A stretch of 64,000 nt of DNA from Linanthus parryae (taxonomy: Eukaryota > Streptophyta > Magnoliopsida > Ericales > Polemoniaceae), in the NCBI GenBank assembly GCA_023055425.1, contig JALGPY010000007.1, forward strand, positions 87,631,136-87,695,135, in the 5' to 3' direction. A program made the translations under genes and the position numbers. Below are positions 23,130 to 33,189 of the stretch, piece after piece (the stretch's first letter is position 1; each line of letters begins with the position of its first letter). The notes under the pieces are model-generated. The model was not told where the DNA came from and did not search any database. It saw only the letters and a program-made list of their open reading frames with translations.

Positions 23130-23625
23130 TTGCTGTTGTTATCATATGAGATAGACCTTGCACTTTCTGTTGCCCTCCTAGTAGATGGGCTCTGACTATG
23201 TTTGGCTGCTATCTTATGAGATAGGCCTTAGTTTAACTGCTATCATGTGAGATATAAGCTTCAGTTGTGTCACCAGACAAGCTTTATTCGTGTTTGGCTG
23301 CTACCATATGAGGTAGTCTTATGCTATCTTAGCAGATAGGCTTTATTTGTGTTTGGCTGATACCATATGAGGTAGGCTTATGCTATCTTAGCAGATAGGC
23401 TTTATTCGCGTTTGGCTGCTACCATATGAGGTAGGCTTGTGCTATCTTAGCAGATAGGCTTTATTCGCGTTTGGCTGCTATCATATGAGATAAGCTTTGT
23501 GCTATCCTAGCAGATAGTCTTTGATCGCGGTTGGCTTCTACAGTATGATATAGGCTTCGTGCTATTTTTGAAGATAAACTTCGATCGCGTTTAGCCGTTA
23601 CCATATGAGATAGGCTTTGAACTGG
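23130..23625. repeat. Tandem hairpin repeats, about 60 bp period
   Basis: Units carry two small hairpins in alternation: CTACC-ATATGA-GGTAG or CTATC-ATATGA-GATAG, then CTATCT-TAGC-AGATAG, joined by TTTATTCGCGTTTGGCTG-type linkers. Examples are 23209-23224, 23301-23316 and 23324-23339. The change of CTACC to CTATC goes with GGTAG to GATAG, so pairing is kept. No reading frame. It lies between the end of the protease-like frame and the antisense genes. Confidence 0.8.
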
Positions 23626-23712
23626 TTGTAACAAGTACGGATAAACAAGACCAATTGATAAATAAAGATCATATCCAACAGTTGATCACAAGAGCGCACC
23701 TTTAAGGTTCCT

Positions 23713-24610
23713 CTAGATGCAGTAGCATTTCTTTCCGTTGGAGTAAAAATTTCCCACCTGTCTGCCATCTTCATCATGTTTGATAACCCTTTTCAAGGTG
23801 TAGATGTTTTTGGCCACTCCGGAGGTCTCTGTCCTCATGGGCTGCTTCTCTCCTGCTTCCTCCCTTGTCACCATTACTCCTGCTGGTGACTGATCATTGA
23901 TGTCCTCCCATCTGGGCAGAGGAGCTGTCCGGGATGGGGCTGGACATGGCCCGTCCTCCAATTATGTGAACCATACCGCCTCGGATTAGTGCGCCTCCTC
24001 CAGATTGAAAGGATTCACGGAAGCAGTTATCGTAACCACCCTCTCTTTCAAGATGACCTTCATCACCTAATGAGCTGTCGAGGGCACATCGTCGAAGCGG
24101 TGAATCCACGCGCGCCCAATGATCATGTGGTAAGTCGTGTTGGCTTCGATAACTTGAAACTTGGCAGAACAACTAATCTGCCCGATTTGGATCCCCAAGC
24201 GAATCAACCCCAGGGTCACCCTGGAATCGCTGCCAAATCCTATGAGCGGCGATGGCTTTTTAACTATCTTGTGCTTGGGGATCCCCGCCGTCTCCAGGGT
24301 GCTAAGGGGAATAACGTTCACCGCGGCTCCCCCGTGGAAGAATGCCCTTTTAAAATCCATGTGGTTGATGGCATCCGTCACGTACAGTGGTCTCTGATGG
24401 TTCGCGCTAGTCTTCTTATCTGACTCATCGAATGTCATGATGGGTCCCTCCGGCCGAACGACCCTAACAATCCTACCGTCCGAGGTTACTAGCTCTTCCC
24501 CATAGTCCTCTGCCGCTCTGAGGATGGCCTTGGTAATTTCGTTCCTGCAGTCGGGTGAGAAGCCCATTTCATCGAAGAACTTAGCAAATTTGGCAGAATT
24601 CTTCATTCGC
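23713..24610 (-). pseudogene. Element G retropepsin-like domain, catalytic Asp missing
   Basis: Continuing from gag on the minus strand, the frame shows KFAKFFDEMGF, VRVVRPEGPIMTF, then the protease core HGGAAVNVIPLSTL at about 24,332-24,291 and the second block MIIGRAWIHRF near 24,125. In Tat-type retropepsins the first block reads DGGAAVN or similar. Here the Asp is His in both copies, so the enzyme should be inactive. Stops near 24,067 and in the next 100 bases interrupt the tail, which ends at 23,713. No RT follows. Confidence 0.7.
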
Positions 24611-24615
24611 TCAGC

Positions 24616-26260
24616 TCACGAATCCTCCTTGTTAATACCGTAATCCTCCTCTTCGTGCACCTCCGAGACAACCGGGACTTCTGTATCTACGACCTCCTCC
24701 AGGTCAGTTATCGATATCATAGCGACCTCCTTCCCTTTGGGTTCCTGCCTCGCATGAGATGGCAGGGGATTATTACGCACATCTTTGGCCGACTCGTGTA
24801 TGAAAAGCTGGCCCTCCTTTATTTTCCTGTCCACCATCCATCTGAGATTTTTCACTCCTGCGTTGGGTGTGACACTTGGCCATGACACTCGCACCACCTG
24901 GGATTTCTGAATTGCTCTCCTGTAGGTTTGCGCTCAAAGGGTGGCAAGATTCTATGTTTCCGCCATCTTTTACAGAGATCAATCGCGTCCTCGATTGAGC
25001 AGGGTAGTGGCGGCGCCTCCTGTGGATTGGGTCGTTGTTGCTTGCTGGATGGTGACACAACATGGACGTTGGTGTCTCGCGGCCTCTTGTAACCGAACCT
25101 TCCGACCTTGTAGCTGGGATTCGTCGGTGTATGCTCACTAGCGAGAAAGTGGGCATGTTCAAGTTAATCAACATACCTTTGTGGTCGTCGCGCATGCCTT
25201 GCAGGCATATTTCGACCAGACGACCCTCCAAGACTTCGTCGCTGCACTCCAAGGACCTGGCCTTGAATTTCTTGATGAAGGCGACGCCTTCCTCGTCAGG
25301 CTTTTCGTACATCCGGGAGAGGTGAATGGTGGTGACTCGTTCGTCCATCTCTTATAGAATTTCTTTACCATCTCATCCCATGTTTTGACAGATCCCGCTT
25401 CGAGGGCTCTGTACCACTTGTATGCGGCAGTTCCCAGAGATTTGGGGAATTCGCGCATGAGTAGCCGAGTATTAGCTGCATACGGGTCCATCATGTCCAT
25501 GAATCTCATCACGTGCTCGTGCGCGTTCCCACTGACCTCATCAAACTTGTCCCATTTGGGCGCTTTGTATCCTGCGGGATTCAACATCAGATAGACATCC
25601 CGCGGAATGGGAGGCGCACTGTCTACCCTGGGGGATGATAGTGTCTGCGAAACTCTGGTTGGCGATGATACTGTCGATCCTTTGTTCGAGAGCCGCCATA
25701 CTAGCAGGTGTTCCTCCATAGGATGGAGCTGTGAGCCCAAAGCCCGGAATGTAGGGCATACTGGGGTTGTAAGGAGGCGGAGGTGGAGGCCCATGGCTTC
25801 CTAGGGATCCACTTGCATATAGAGATTATGCAGGATATGCAGTGGGGTTCCCTGCCGTCGTTAGGGACAAGCCCGATGAGAATGGTGGGGTCTGGCTTGC
25901 CGGGCCACCTGAAAGAGGAGCCTGGGCAGCAGAGACATGCACTATCGAGGTGCCTATTGATGTGGACACTATCCATGGTGGGGGCAGTGAAGTTGAAAGC
26001 AATGAGGCAGAAGCCCCTGGGGCAACGTTCTAGGCCACCTTTCCCATAATCGCCATGATCTGAGCGATTTGCTCAGATTGAGCTTCCATGGCCCGGGCTT
26101 GTGTCTGTATCGTGGCTTGGAAAGACTCCAAGGAGGGTTCTCCCTCAGCGACAACCGGAGCCCGAGTGTTGGGAGTGGCGTTGAGCAGTCCATCCTCTCC
26201 TGAGGTCTCCTCATGGGAGGGAGACTGGTCTCCGTGATGAATGGCTTGTTTCGAAGACAT
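24616..26260 (-). pseudogene. Element G gag polyprotein, disrupted
   Basis: It starts at ATG 26260-26258 (MSSKQAIHHGD), just inside the right-hand LTR. It continues through a Gln-rich stretch (QTQARAMEAQSEQIAQIMA) and a Pro/Gly-rich linker to the gag core (WDKFDEVSGNAHEHVMRFMDMM, LLMREFPKSLGTAAYKWY, WDEMVKKFY). The order matches plant gypsy gag with a zinc knuckle near its end (CECHGQVSHPTQE). The last Cys of the knuckle is replaced by a stop/frameshift near 24,852. This copy also has a stop near 26,032 and deletions relative to copy 2 of about 12 bp near 25,348 and about 63 bp near 25,145. Confidence 0.75.
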
Positions 26261-26315
26261 TATGGGAGAATTTTGAGGTTCTTGAAGGTGGATGTTCACG
26301 TCGGGTTTGCCAAAA

Positions 26316-26925
26316 TGTGTACAAGAAATCCTCGAGAGATCTCCAAGTGTACACCTCAAGTAGGGAATCAGAACACGGAGAGTTGTAAGGTGTGTGTAGG
26401 GAGAGAGTAAGCACTGGTAACTGTTTGTGAGAGAGAGATAGTAAGCTATGGTACTGGACCAATGTGTCTTATGAGTCTTGTGTCGCAACGATAGCTAACG
26501 ATCCTATATATATAGTAGGAAAGTGACCGTTGGGGGGTTTATTGCACCATAAATGGCAGCTTAATGGTAGAACCCCCAACGGCACTTTCGACCGTGTTAT
26601 ATAGGAATCTTTACGCATCTGCCCGCAAGTATCGAAGACTGTTATGAGATCAGCCGCATTAATGGGACACGTAAGCCTAGGATCTCTCAGTTAGTTACCA
26701 GAGGTCGCGCGCAAGCTTGGTTGTCGCATGCGCGCGACGGACCTTACCCTAGCCTCCAAACCAGTAAGTCCCTACAAGTCCCGTGTTATGGTCCGCGGGG
26801 GCCCTGTCTCGTAGCCCCCACGTGGATAAGCACGGGTGGTGATCCGGTGTGTATGGAGCACAGCTAGGTGTGCTGGATGGCTGCCACGTGGCGATGATCT
26901 GTCTATCTGGAAAGCAGTATCTACA
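26316..26925 (-). repeat. Element G LTR (5' LTR in element orientation), 610 bp
   Basis: It begins TGTGTACAAG and ends ATCTACA, followed by the target duplication CTTGT. It differs from the equivalent LTR in copy 2 (62,798-63,408) by about 17 bases by hand count, less than from its own partner LTR. On the minus strand, TTTTGGCAAACCCGACG follows it; this is the position of the primer-binding site, but I cannot name the tRNA. Confidence 0.9.
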
Positions 26926-28091
26926 CTTGTGTAAATATTTTGATCCTCCATAATAGGAATGAAAATAAAAGAATCTAAAATTATGTTGGGATATGGGTAT
27001 ATCAATGCTCTACAAATTAAGAACACAAGATTCTGGAGAAATCTTGGGGGGTTCATATATACATCATCAACCTTGGATCAAAACTAACATTGATAATTAA
27101 ATAGCCTCGAAAGAGGCTAATAGCTATGAGAGTATCTAAACGTAAATTAATAAAATAGTATGATCCTACTATGAATGATGATGTTTATCTTGAGAAAGTG
27201 CTTGTAAAATCACGTGATTTATCATATGGGAAAAAGAGGTGACTTAAAATTACTGGCCAATAGAAAATCAACACACACATAGACAACTGCTCGGGTTACA
27301 TAATTATTTAAACATGTAGAGCATAATGTATAGTACTGAAAGTACTAACAACCCGAAGCGTGAACTACAGTCTATGCAAATACTACATATCCGCTGTTAA
27401 GTGGGGATCTATGTAGATATTACATATCCGCCACTAAGCATGGGATTTATGTCCGCTGTTAAGCGTGGGACTTTGGTTTGGTTTTATGTCCACTTTTAAG
27501 CGTGGCACTCATAAATGAGACCATACATGATATGGATCATGCTAAATTCTCATAAATATAATCTTCTCGTGGTGAGAATGATGATAATGTTGTTTTAGTC
27601 TTGGGGAATAAGGTACAATAGAATATGATGTAACTAGTTACAATAGGATTGTATTTGTGAAGTTCCATGGAGGTTTGTCCCATGAGATTATATTAGTTTC
27701 CTGATCCAAATCAAAGTTTACACTCGTGAGTAGTTATAGGTGCATATGCATTGTACTTAGTTTGATTGTTAATCGAATATCATTAGGTTTCTGTATAGCA
27801 ATTAATTTATTTGTCAGGTACAAAGGTGTTAGAAAGAGCGGGAGATACAATCCAAATGCGACACTCTTTTTCCTTCGCTATGGTTTTCGTCCCACAGGGT
27901 TTTTCCAAGTAAGGTTTCAACGAGGTTGCAAGGACTATTCATATGCATTCCAGAAGAATGTCATCTCTATTGTTGAGCTAATAGAATTCAGTAGATGTAC
28001 TCTTTTTCCTTAGTCATTGATTTTGTCCCACTGGGTTATTCATGACAAGGTTTTAATGAGGCATCCTAAGTGGTGAATATTCAATGGGGAG
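26926..28091 (+). other. Element L internal sequence right of element G, with more hairpins
   Basis: This resumes element L after the insertion. Perfect hairpins are at 27102-27119 (TAGCCTC-GAAA-GAGGCTA), 27155-27172 (6 bp), 27331-27347 (TAGTAC-TGAAA-GTACTA), 27411-27425 (5 bp) and 27564-27578 (5 bp). A degenerate CCGCTGTTAAGCGTGGGA motif repeats four times at about 27,391, 27,428, 27,453 and 27,489. The right end carries the copia-like 3' leader and the polypurine tract. No gene is seen. Confidence 0.6.
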
Positions 28092-28270
28092 TGTTAGGTG
28101 AATATCCGACACATGTTGTAAGACCAGTTGATACAGTTATTGGCCCGTTAGCCCACCCTAATGCTTATATAAGGAGGCTTAGGGTTGGATAATAATACAC
28201 ATCTCAATACTCTCCTCCCTACACTATTGCCTCTCTTTATTTTCTTGTCTCTCACAATTCTCGTTTCACA
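28092..28270 (+). repeat. Element L 3' LTR, 179 bp
   Basis: It runs from TGTTAGGTGAATATCC to CGTTTCACA, directly after AATGGGGAG. A TATA box (CTTATATAAGG) at 28,164-28,174 would start transcripts about 30 bp later. The 5' partner is truncated, so the TG end and the target duplication cannot be checked. Confidence 0.75.
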
Positions 28271-28308
28271 ACAAAAACCCATTTTATCATATATGTTCTC
28301 ATCCCTTA

Positions 28309-28315
<7 letters not shown>

Positions 28316-28347
<32 letters not shown>
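28316..28347. repeat. GT microsatellite
   Basis: A (TG)n run of about 15 units following a short (AT)n run, just outside the element L 3' LTR. Confidence 0.95.
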
Positions 28348-28351
<4 letters not shown>

Positions 28352-28403
28352 ATATTTCACAATTTGACCCTAGACGGGCGCGGTTAGCATAAAAAATGAA
28401 AAC

Positions 28404-28903
28404 GTGAAGACGTTTCATCTTAAGGACACTCTTGAATCTTCATTTCCCGTCAGTGTATCACAGTTACTCTTACAGAACCCCTCAGGAGTTACTCGAGGTC
28501 TTGCAACGAACGTTTCCCTACAGGTTTACACCAGAGATGCACGTGCTCCGACGAGTTATCAAACCATCTATTGCACCAATTTAATTACTCATTTGACAGC
28601 ATCAATTATTCATTTGAAACACTGCAGACCAATTAGAGACTTTGATATTTTCAGCTATGGCTTGATCTGTTATGCTGAATGTTTCTTCCGGAAGGCGGGC
28701 TGGGTATGAATACTTTAATTGATTCTATAAATTTAATTCAGCAGGCGTTGAGACATCACCTTGTTTTTAGGGAGCTTGGTGAAGATATTGACCTTGAGAT
28801 CGTTCAAGGAGATGATGGCCCGTCATTTGCCAGTCCTTCTCTCATCAGTGGTGCTTCGCGAAAGTCCTCAGCTGAAAACGTCATGATAGTTAGTATATGT
28901 TAA
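28404..28903 (+). other. Coding-like island of unknown origin, one frameshift
   Basis: Two overlapping open frames (28,404-28,709 and 28,679-28,903) read as one protein-like stretch with a frame change near 28,690-28,705. The text is rich in hydrophobic helices (SVSQLLLQN, FDIFSYGLICYAECFF) and then acidic (ELGEDIDLEIVQGDDGPSF). It matches no retroelement domain I know and lies between element L and the truncated copia LTR. It could be a captured host exon, a relic of an unrelated mobile or viral gene, or chance. I cannot assign it. Confidence 0.3.
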
Positions 28904-29317
28904 GAGATCAAGGTATATCAAAGACACAACCTTCAAAGAGAAAGAAGAAAGTGGTTAAAATATGAAGAGGGGAATGGGCCGATACATAGAAGTGGGCATA
29001 TGTTGATGTCAGAGAAAGGTTGAGCGAGAATATTCTATTATGTCTGAAGGGAAAATGGTAGTAGAAAAAGAAGAAGAAATACTTAAGTAAATTAAGGAAG
29101 TAAAAATATGAAGATGAGTGCTATGGAGGAGAACAACAAAAACTTGATGCAAAAAGAGGCTCTTCGTCTCCAATGAGAATCGAAGGACAAAATTATTGCC
29201 TAAAAATACATTTGTGTATCTTATGTCAAATAAGCTGGATCAATCAATGAACCTGCACTATACATGGATCCTCATGAGGTGGAGTTCATGCAGTGTGCAA
29301 AAGAAATAGTTCACGCT
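28904..29317. other. Unassigned A-rich sequence with broken frames
   Basis: Short Lys/Glu-rich frame pieces (for example MKMSAMEENNKNLMQKEALRLQ) are broken by stops and may continue the preceding island. It ends where copia LTR homology begins (about 29,318). Confidence 0.3.
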
Positions 29318-31299
29318 TTAGAAAGTTTCCTTATTTGCAGAGATGTTTAAGTGGCAATTAATGTCTGCAGCTTCAATGCTATTGTTAAGGAAGGTTGTAT
29401 GGACATTCCTTAAGTCTTCAGATGAAAGATCAAATCAAAATCAAGTCAGAAAAGCAAACAACTAGCCGTTGGAATCAAGCTGTTGAGAGTCAAAGATATG
29501 TTGCATATTTTAGGGATTTCTGTTTGAAGGTTGCTATGTATTCTACATTTCAAATTAGCAAAATAAGAGAGATTTTTGAGAAAGATTAGGAAGCACATAG
29601 TATTAAAGAGATTCAAACAACTCTCAAGGATTGTCAAGCATCACTGAGGAAGATTATATCATCTAATCCGATTCCCGTAAGAACACTTCAAGCTTAACTG
29701 CTTCACCGTGTTACAATGTTTTTCATCAGAGTTTTATTTTTATATAATCTTGTTATATTTATTTACTACTTGATCTCGTGGTGTTGTTCACGAGGAACAA
29801 CAAGAGATTCTTATTGAATCAGTTAGCTGGAGCAGGTACTCGATAGGTTAGAGAGAACCACAAGCGGTAACAAGTGTAAAGCAATTCTCTTGGCTTGAGA
29901 TCTAGGGCTTAACTTTTGATTAATAAGAAGTCTATTGAAATCCTGAAGGGATTAGATCCCTCAGGCAGAGACGTAGGTCATTGAGGACTGAACTACGTAA
30001 AATCAATGTGTTCCTTGCCCTTACATTTAAGTTCTTTACTTGTCTTATTAACTGCCTCAAAACGGATTTCTGTTCGAAGGCTTGAAAGGCATTTCAAGGC
30101 CTTGGAAACTATGAGTTATCTATTCCTATGTCTGTTTTGATTTCAAAGGCTTGAATCTGAGTTCAAGGTCTTGAAACAACTCTAGCAATTCACACCATAG
30201 TTTGAAATACCGTACCGGACAACGTTTCGATTTTGCTACTGGAGCAAAACATTTCGGTACCGGTGTATTTCGGTGATTCCTTTCGGACTAACTTTATTTA
30301 TTTATGAAACGGACCCAAAATATTGATATATTTAAAATATTTATATCTTGGGTTGCAATTGTGCAAGGATATTTGCATATATTCTACGACATAATTACAA
30401 AAATTTTCGAAATAAGTTATTAATTCTATCAAAATAAATTTGTAACCCATATAGAATAAATATATAATATAATATTGAAATTTATAATCATTATTTTTTT
30501 TCCCAATCTCTCATCCCACATTACTGTAAAGAATATTGACAAACAACATTTTATCACATAAAATATACATGTAACATGCTCAAACAAAAAAACAGTTTTA
30601 GTATTTATTCCTATTTTTTTTTTATTTCTCTAAAAAAATTGGGTAGCCGCTCTAAAGGATAAAAAAAATACTGACTAGAGCTATTGGAATGAATTAATTA
30701 GTTTTAAACTTAAAATAAACATTAGAATGTTTGTACTTTGTAATATCTAGTTAGTTTATATGTACATAGCATGTATTTAGTTGATATGCACTTTGTATGT
30801 AGTCTCTATAAGTAGTTAGTTAGTTGGATAATAATAAATATATTTAATTTCGAATAATTAGTGTTAAATATTTAATTTGGAAACAGTAGCATAAGGCATG
30901 AGGTGCTGCCGTGGTTAACAATGCATGAAGAAGTTCCAATCTTGTTAAGAGAAGTTATATTGTAGTTTTTAAAGAAGTAAGTAAAATTTTTAAAAATTAC
31001 ATAATGGCCCCATCCGAAATTTCCCTATATGGACCGAATTTAGCCGAAACTACCCGAAATGCACTGAAATATCCCGAAATGGTCGGGAATTTGAACTAAA
31101 ACGAAACAAAAGCATTTATGTTCCGTTTCTCTACTGAAACGAGGCGTTACGGTCCGTTTCGGCCGTAACGGAACGGTATTTCAAACTATGCTTCACACTT
31201 TGTTTTAAAACCATTCTTTTGGCAAAGGTTGCCATACTCTATTCACCCCCCCTACTAGAGAATTTGATCTTGTATTTTCATACCTGCATACAACTTTCA
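29318..31299 (+). repeat. Copia 5' LTR, left-truncated and split by a hAT-like insertion
   Basis: Homology to the 3' pieces runs from 29,318 (AAGTTTCCTTATT) to about 30,032, matching for example 38,497-39,201. The right end ACAACTTTCA (31,299) is followed after two bases by the tRNA-Met primer site. The first 230 or so bases seen in the 3' LTR are absent. Bases 30,196-31,190 are a later insertion, leaving about 990 bp of LTR. Confidence 0.75.
30196..31190. mobile_element. hAT-like non-autonomous DNA transposon, 995 bp
   Basis: The ends are inverted repeats identical over 18 bp (CATAGTTTGAAATACCGT) and similar beyond. The flanks are 8 bp direct repeats with one difference: attcacac at 30188-30195 and cttcacac at 31191-31198. 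An 8 bp target duplication suggests the hAT superfamily. Subterminal regions repeat CCGAAA/TTTCGG motifs, as transposase-binding regions often do. There is no ORF of note. The element sits inside the copia LTR and is absent from the 3' LTR pieces. Confidence 0.7.
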
Positions 31300-31301
31300 A
31301 T

Positions 31302-31313
31302 TGGTATCAGAGC
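31302..31313 (+). other. Copia primer-binding site, initiator tRNA-Met
   Basis: TGGTATCAGAGC is the standard complement of the 3' end of plant initiator tRNA-Met, two bases after the LTR end TTTCA. It fixes the LTR 3' border. Confidence 0.92.
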
Positions 31314-31348
31314 TTGTATCATTAAAGAGATCTAAAAATCTTGTGATA

Positions 31349-33050
31349 ATGAGTATTGTAGGTGATGGTGGTTTCTCATAGGGAAGAGCTGCTAACATGC
31401 CTCTTTTGTTATGTGGAGACAACTTTCTACACTGGAAAGCCTTGATGAAAATGTTCATCATTAATTACGACATTGAAATATGGTCTATCATCTGGAATGG
31501 ACCTCACATGTTTTATATACACAAAAAGGATGGGATTAAAACTCCCAAACCTGAAAATCTCTCTCTAATTCTTAATTAGAACAGCTTGCTACGAATTAAA
31601 GAGCTATGAATCTCTTATATTGTGCTTTGAATGCAGATGAGTTTAACATGATATCCACATGCAAGACTGCTAAGGAGACATGGGATAAACTGGTGGTTAC
31701 TTTTTAAGGAACCAGCCAAGTGAAGCAAACCAAGATCAATATCTTCCTTATGAACTATTCAAGATGAATGGAGATGAATCCATCAAAGACATGTTAAAAA
31801 GATTTAAAGATATTGTCAACAATCCGGAATCCTTGGGGAAAGCATTATCAAATGAAGAGAAAGTCTGAAAGATCTTGGGAAGTCTTCCCAAAGCCAAATG
31901 GGAACCAAAGACCACACCCATTGAAGAAGCTCAAGATCTATCATCTCTCCAGCTTGCTTATTTACAGGGAAAGCTACTCACACATGAGATCTCCATGATT
32001 AAAGATGATGGAGAATCACCAGAGAGTGTCAAGAATCTGGCAATCAAGGCTAAAGAGAGTGAACAACCTCAAATCCTTGAAAAAGAATAAGATGAAGAAG
32101 ATCCTTTTTCTCTCAATTCCAAAGACTTGACAAGGATCCTGAAGATGAAGATGAACTTTGGAATTAAAGACTTCCGATCTTCAAGTAGCAAAGACCACAA
32201 AGGTAAGTCATCTTCTCATGGTAATAAGTCTAAAGTAGTGAATTTCTTTGAGGGTTGTGATGCATGCACTTGATCAAAGACTGTCCTCACAAGAAAAGCA
32301 AACACTTTCAAAAGAAAGATGATGAAAGAAGGAAGAAGGCTATTGTAGCTTCATGGAGTGACTCAGATTCTGAATAAGATCAAGCTAACCTATTACTTAT
32401 GAACAAGCATGATGAAGGTTCAGAAAGGAACATTGAGGAAATGGTGAATAGTTTTATGTCTGAACCTGCAGATGTGCTTTCTGAAATTGTGAGAACAATG
32501 CCATTCAATGAAGAAGATTATTTAAATGAAATCAAGTATTAGTGGAGAAAGTTCATGAGCAAGAAAAAGAAAATTTTCATTAATTTGTGAGAACTAGAAT
32601 CATGAAATCACTCAGTTAAAAACAGACAAAGATTTTTAAACCTTGGAAACCAATTTCAAGGCCTTGACAACTCAAGTCAAGGAAGTAGTCATAGATAACT
32701 CTCTTTTGAGTGATAACCTTGTTTCTCTAAAACACCGGCATGATGAATTAGAGGAACAGAAGAATACTCTAACTGAGAAACTTCAAGACTCTAAGAAGAT
32801 TATGAAAAAATTTCTTGCTCAGAACACAATCTCAACTTGATTCTTGGAAGAAGTTTGCGCTCTTTTCACAAAACGAATATTGAATATAATCCATTTCCAA
32901 AGAACAACCGTACCCGATTTGTGAAACCAAGTAGCAGAAATTCTCCAAAGTGCTATTACTGTGGCAAGTTTGGTCAAGTTAATATGACTTGTCCCTTTAC
33001 AAGAAGAGAACCTCACATTATGATGAACACTTTTCCATTCCAACTTTAGG
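31349..33050 (+). pseudogene. Copia gag, broken, with altered zinc knuckle
   Basis: It starts at ATG 31349 (MSIVGDGGFS), followed at once by a stop, then LLCGDNFLHWKALMKMFI, typical of copia gag (the YxxWKxxM block). Further stops occur at about 31,577, 31,867, 32,087 and 32,270. The zinc knuckle at 32951-32992 reads CYYCGKFGQVNMTC. Cys spacing is correct for CX2CX4HX4C, but the His is Gln. A coiled-coil-like segment lies at 32,640-32,835. Gag would package the element RNA. This copy cannot make it. Confidence 0.82.
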
Positions 33051-33189
33051 GTCAAGTGAGACAGATTTGGGTTCCTAAAGGGGTTAGACACCTAACATGG
33101 GTAATAATGAATATGAATCCGAATTTCACACTTGGTCTAACAGTTGGGTAAGGCAGTGAATGGTGTGTTCAGGTTTTCACCAAGAACCA

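Larger units (their letters stand above)
16422..26925 (-). mobile_element. Element G: gag-only Ty3/gypsy-type retrotransposon with antisense PMD gene
   Basis: Direct LTRs at 16,422-17,038 and 26,316-26,925 begin TGTGTACAAG and end ATCTACA. They are flanked by a perfect 5 bp target duplication, CTTGT at 16417-16421 and 26926-26930. Gag and protease-like frames read on the minus strand from 26,260 to 23,713. A polypurine tract on the minus strand (AAAAAGGGGGCTAT) abuts the left LTR. This fixes the orientation as minus, with the 5' LTR at the right. No RT, RNase H or integrase is present. The layout matches the non-autonomous 'TR-GAG' class. Antisense PMD-type ORFs are known in the Tat lineage of plant Ty3/gypsy elements. 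It inserted into element L. Confidence 0.85.
13641..28270 (+). mobile_element. Element L: short-LTR non-coding retroelement, split by element G
   Basis: A 179 bp LTR (28,092-28,270) starts TGTTAGGTG and ends TTTCACA. It is preceded by AATGGGGAG, a polypurine tract. The last 97 bp of the same LTR occurs at 13,641-13,737, followed by CGTTATCAACACG, a primer-site-like sequence. Between them, leaving out element G (16,422-26,925), is about 4 kb with no recognisable gag or pol. It is instead filled with short hairpins. The 3' leader (CTTCGCTATGG, GTCCCACAGGG) resembles the untranslated 3' region of some Ty1/copia elements. A non-autonomous copia derivative is likely. The 5' LTR has lost its first 80 or so bases. 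Confidence 0.65.

Noticed and set aside
23130..23625. CRISPR-like regular array
   Set aside because: Units vary, the 'spacers' are themselves repeated, no cas genes exist and the context is a plant retroelement. It is a tandem hairpin repeat.
23989..24423. Plus-strand ORF of 144 codons, recurring at 60,400-60,834
   Set aside because: It is the opposite-strand shadow of the element G protease-like domain, which has clear family motifs on the minus strand.
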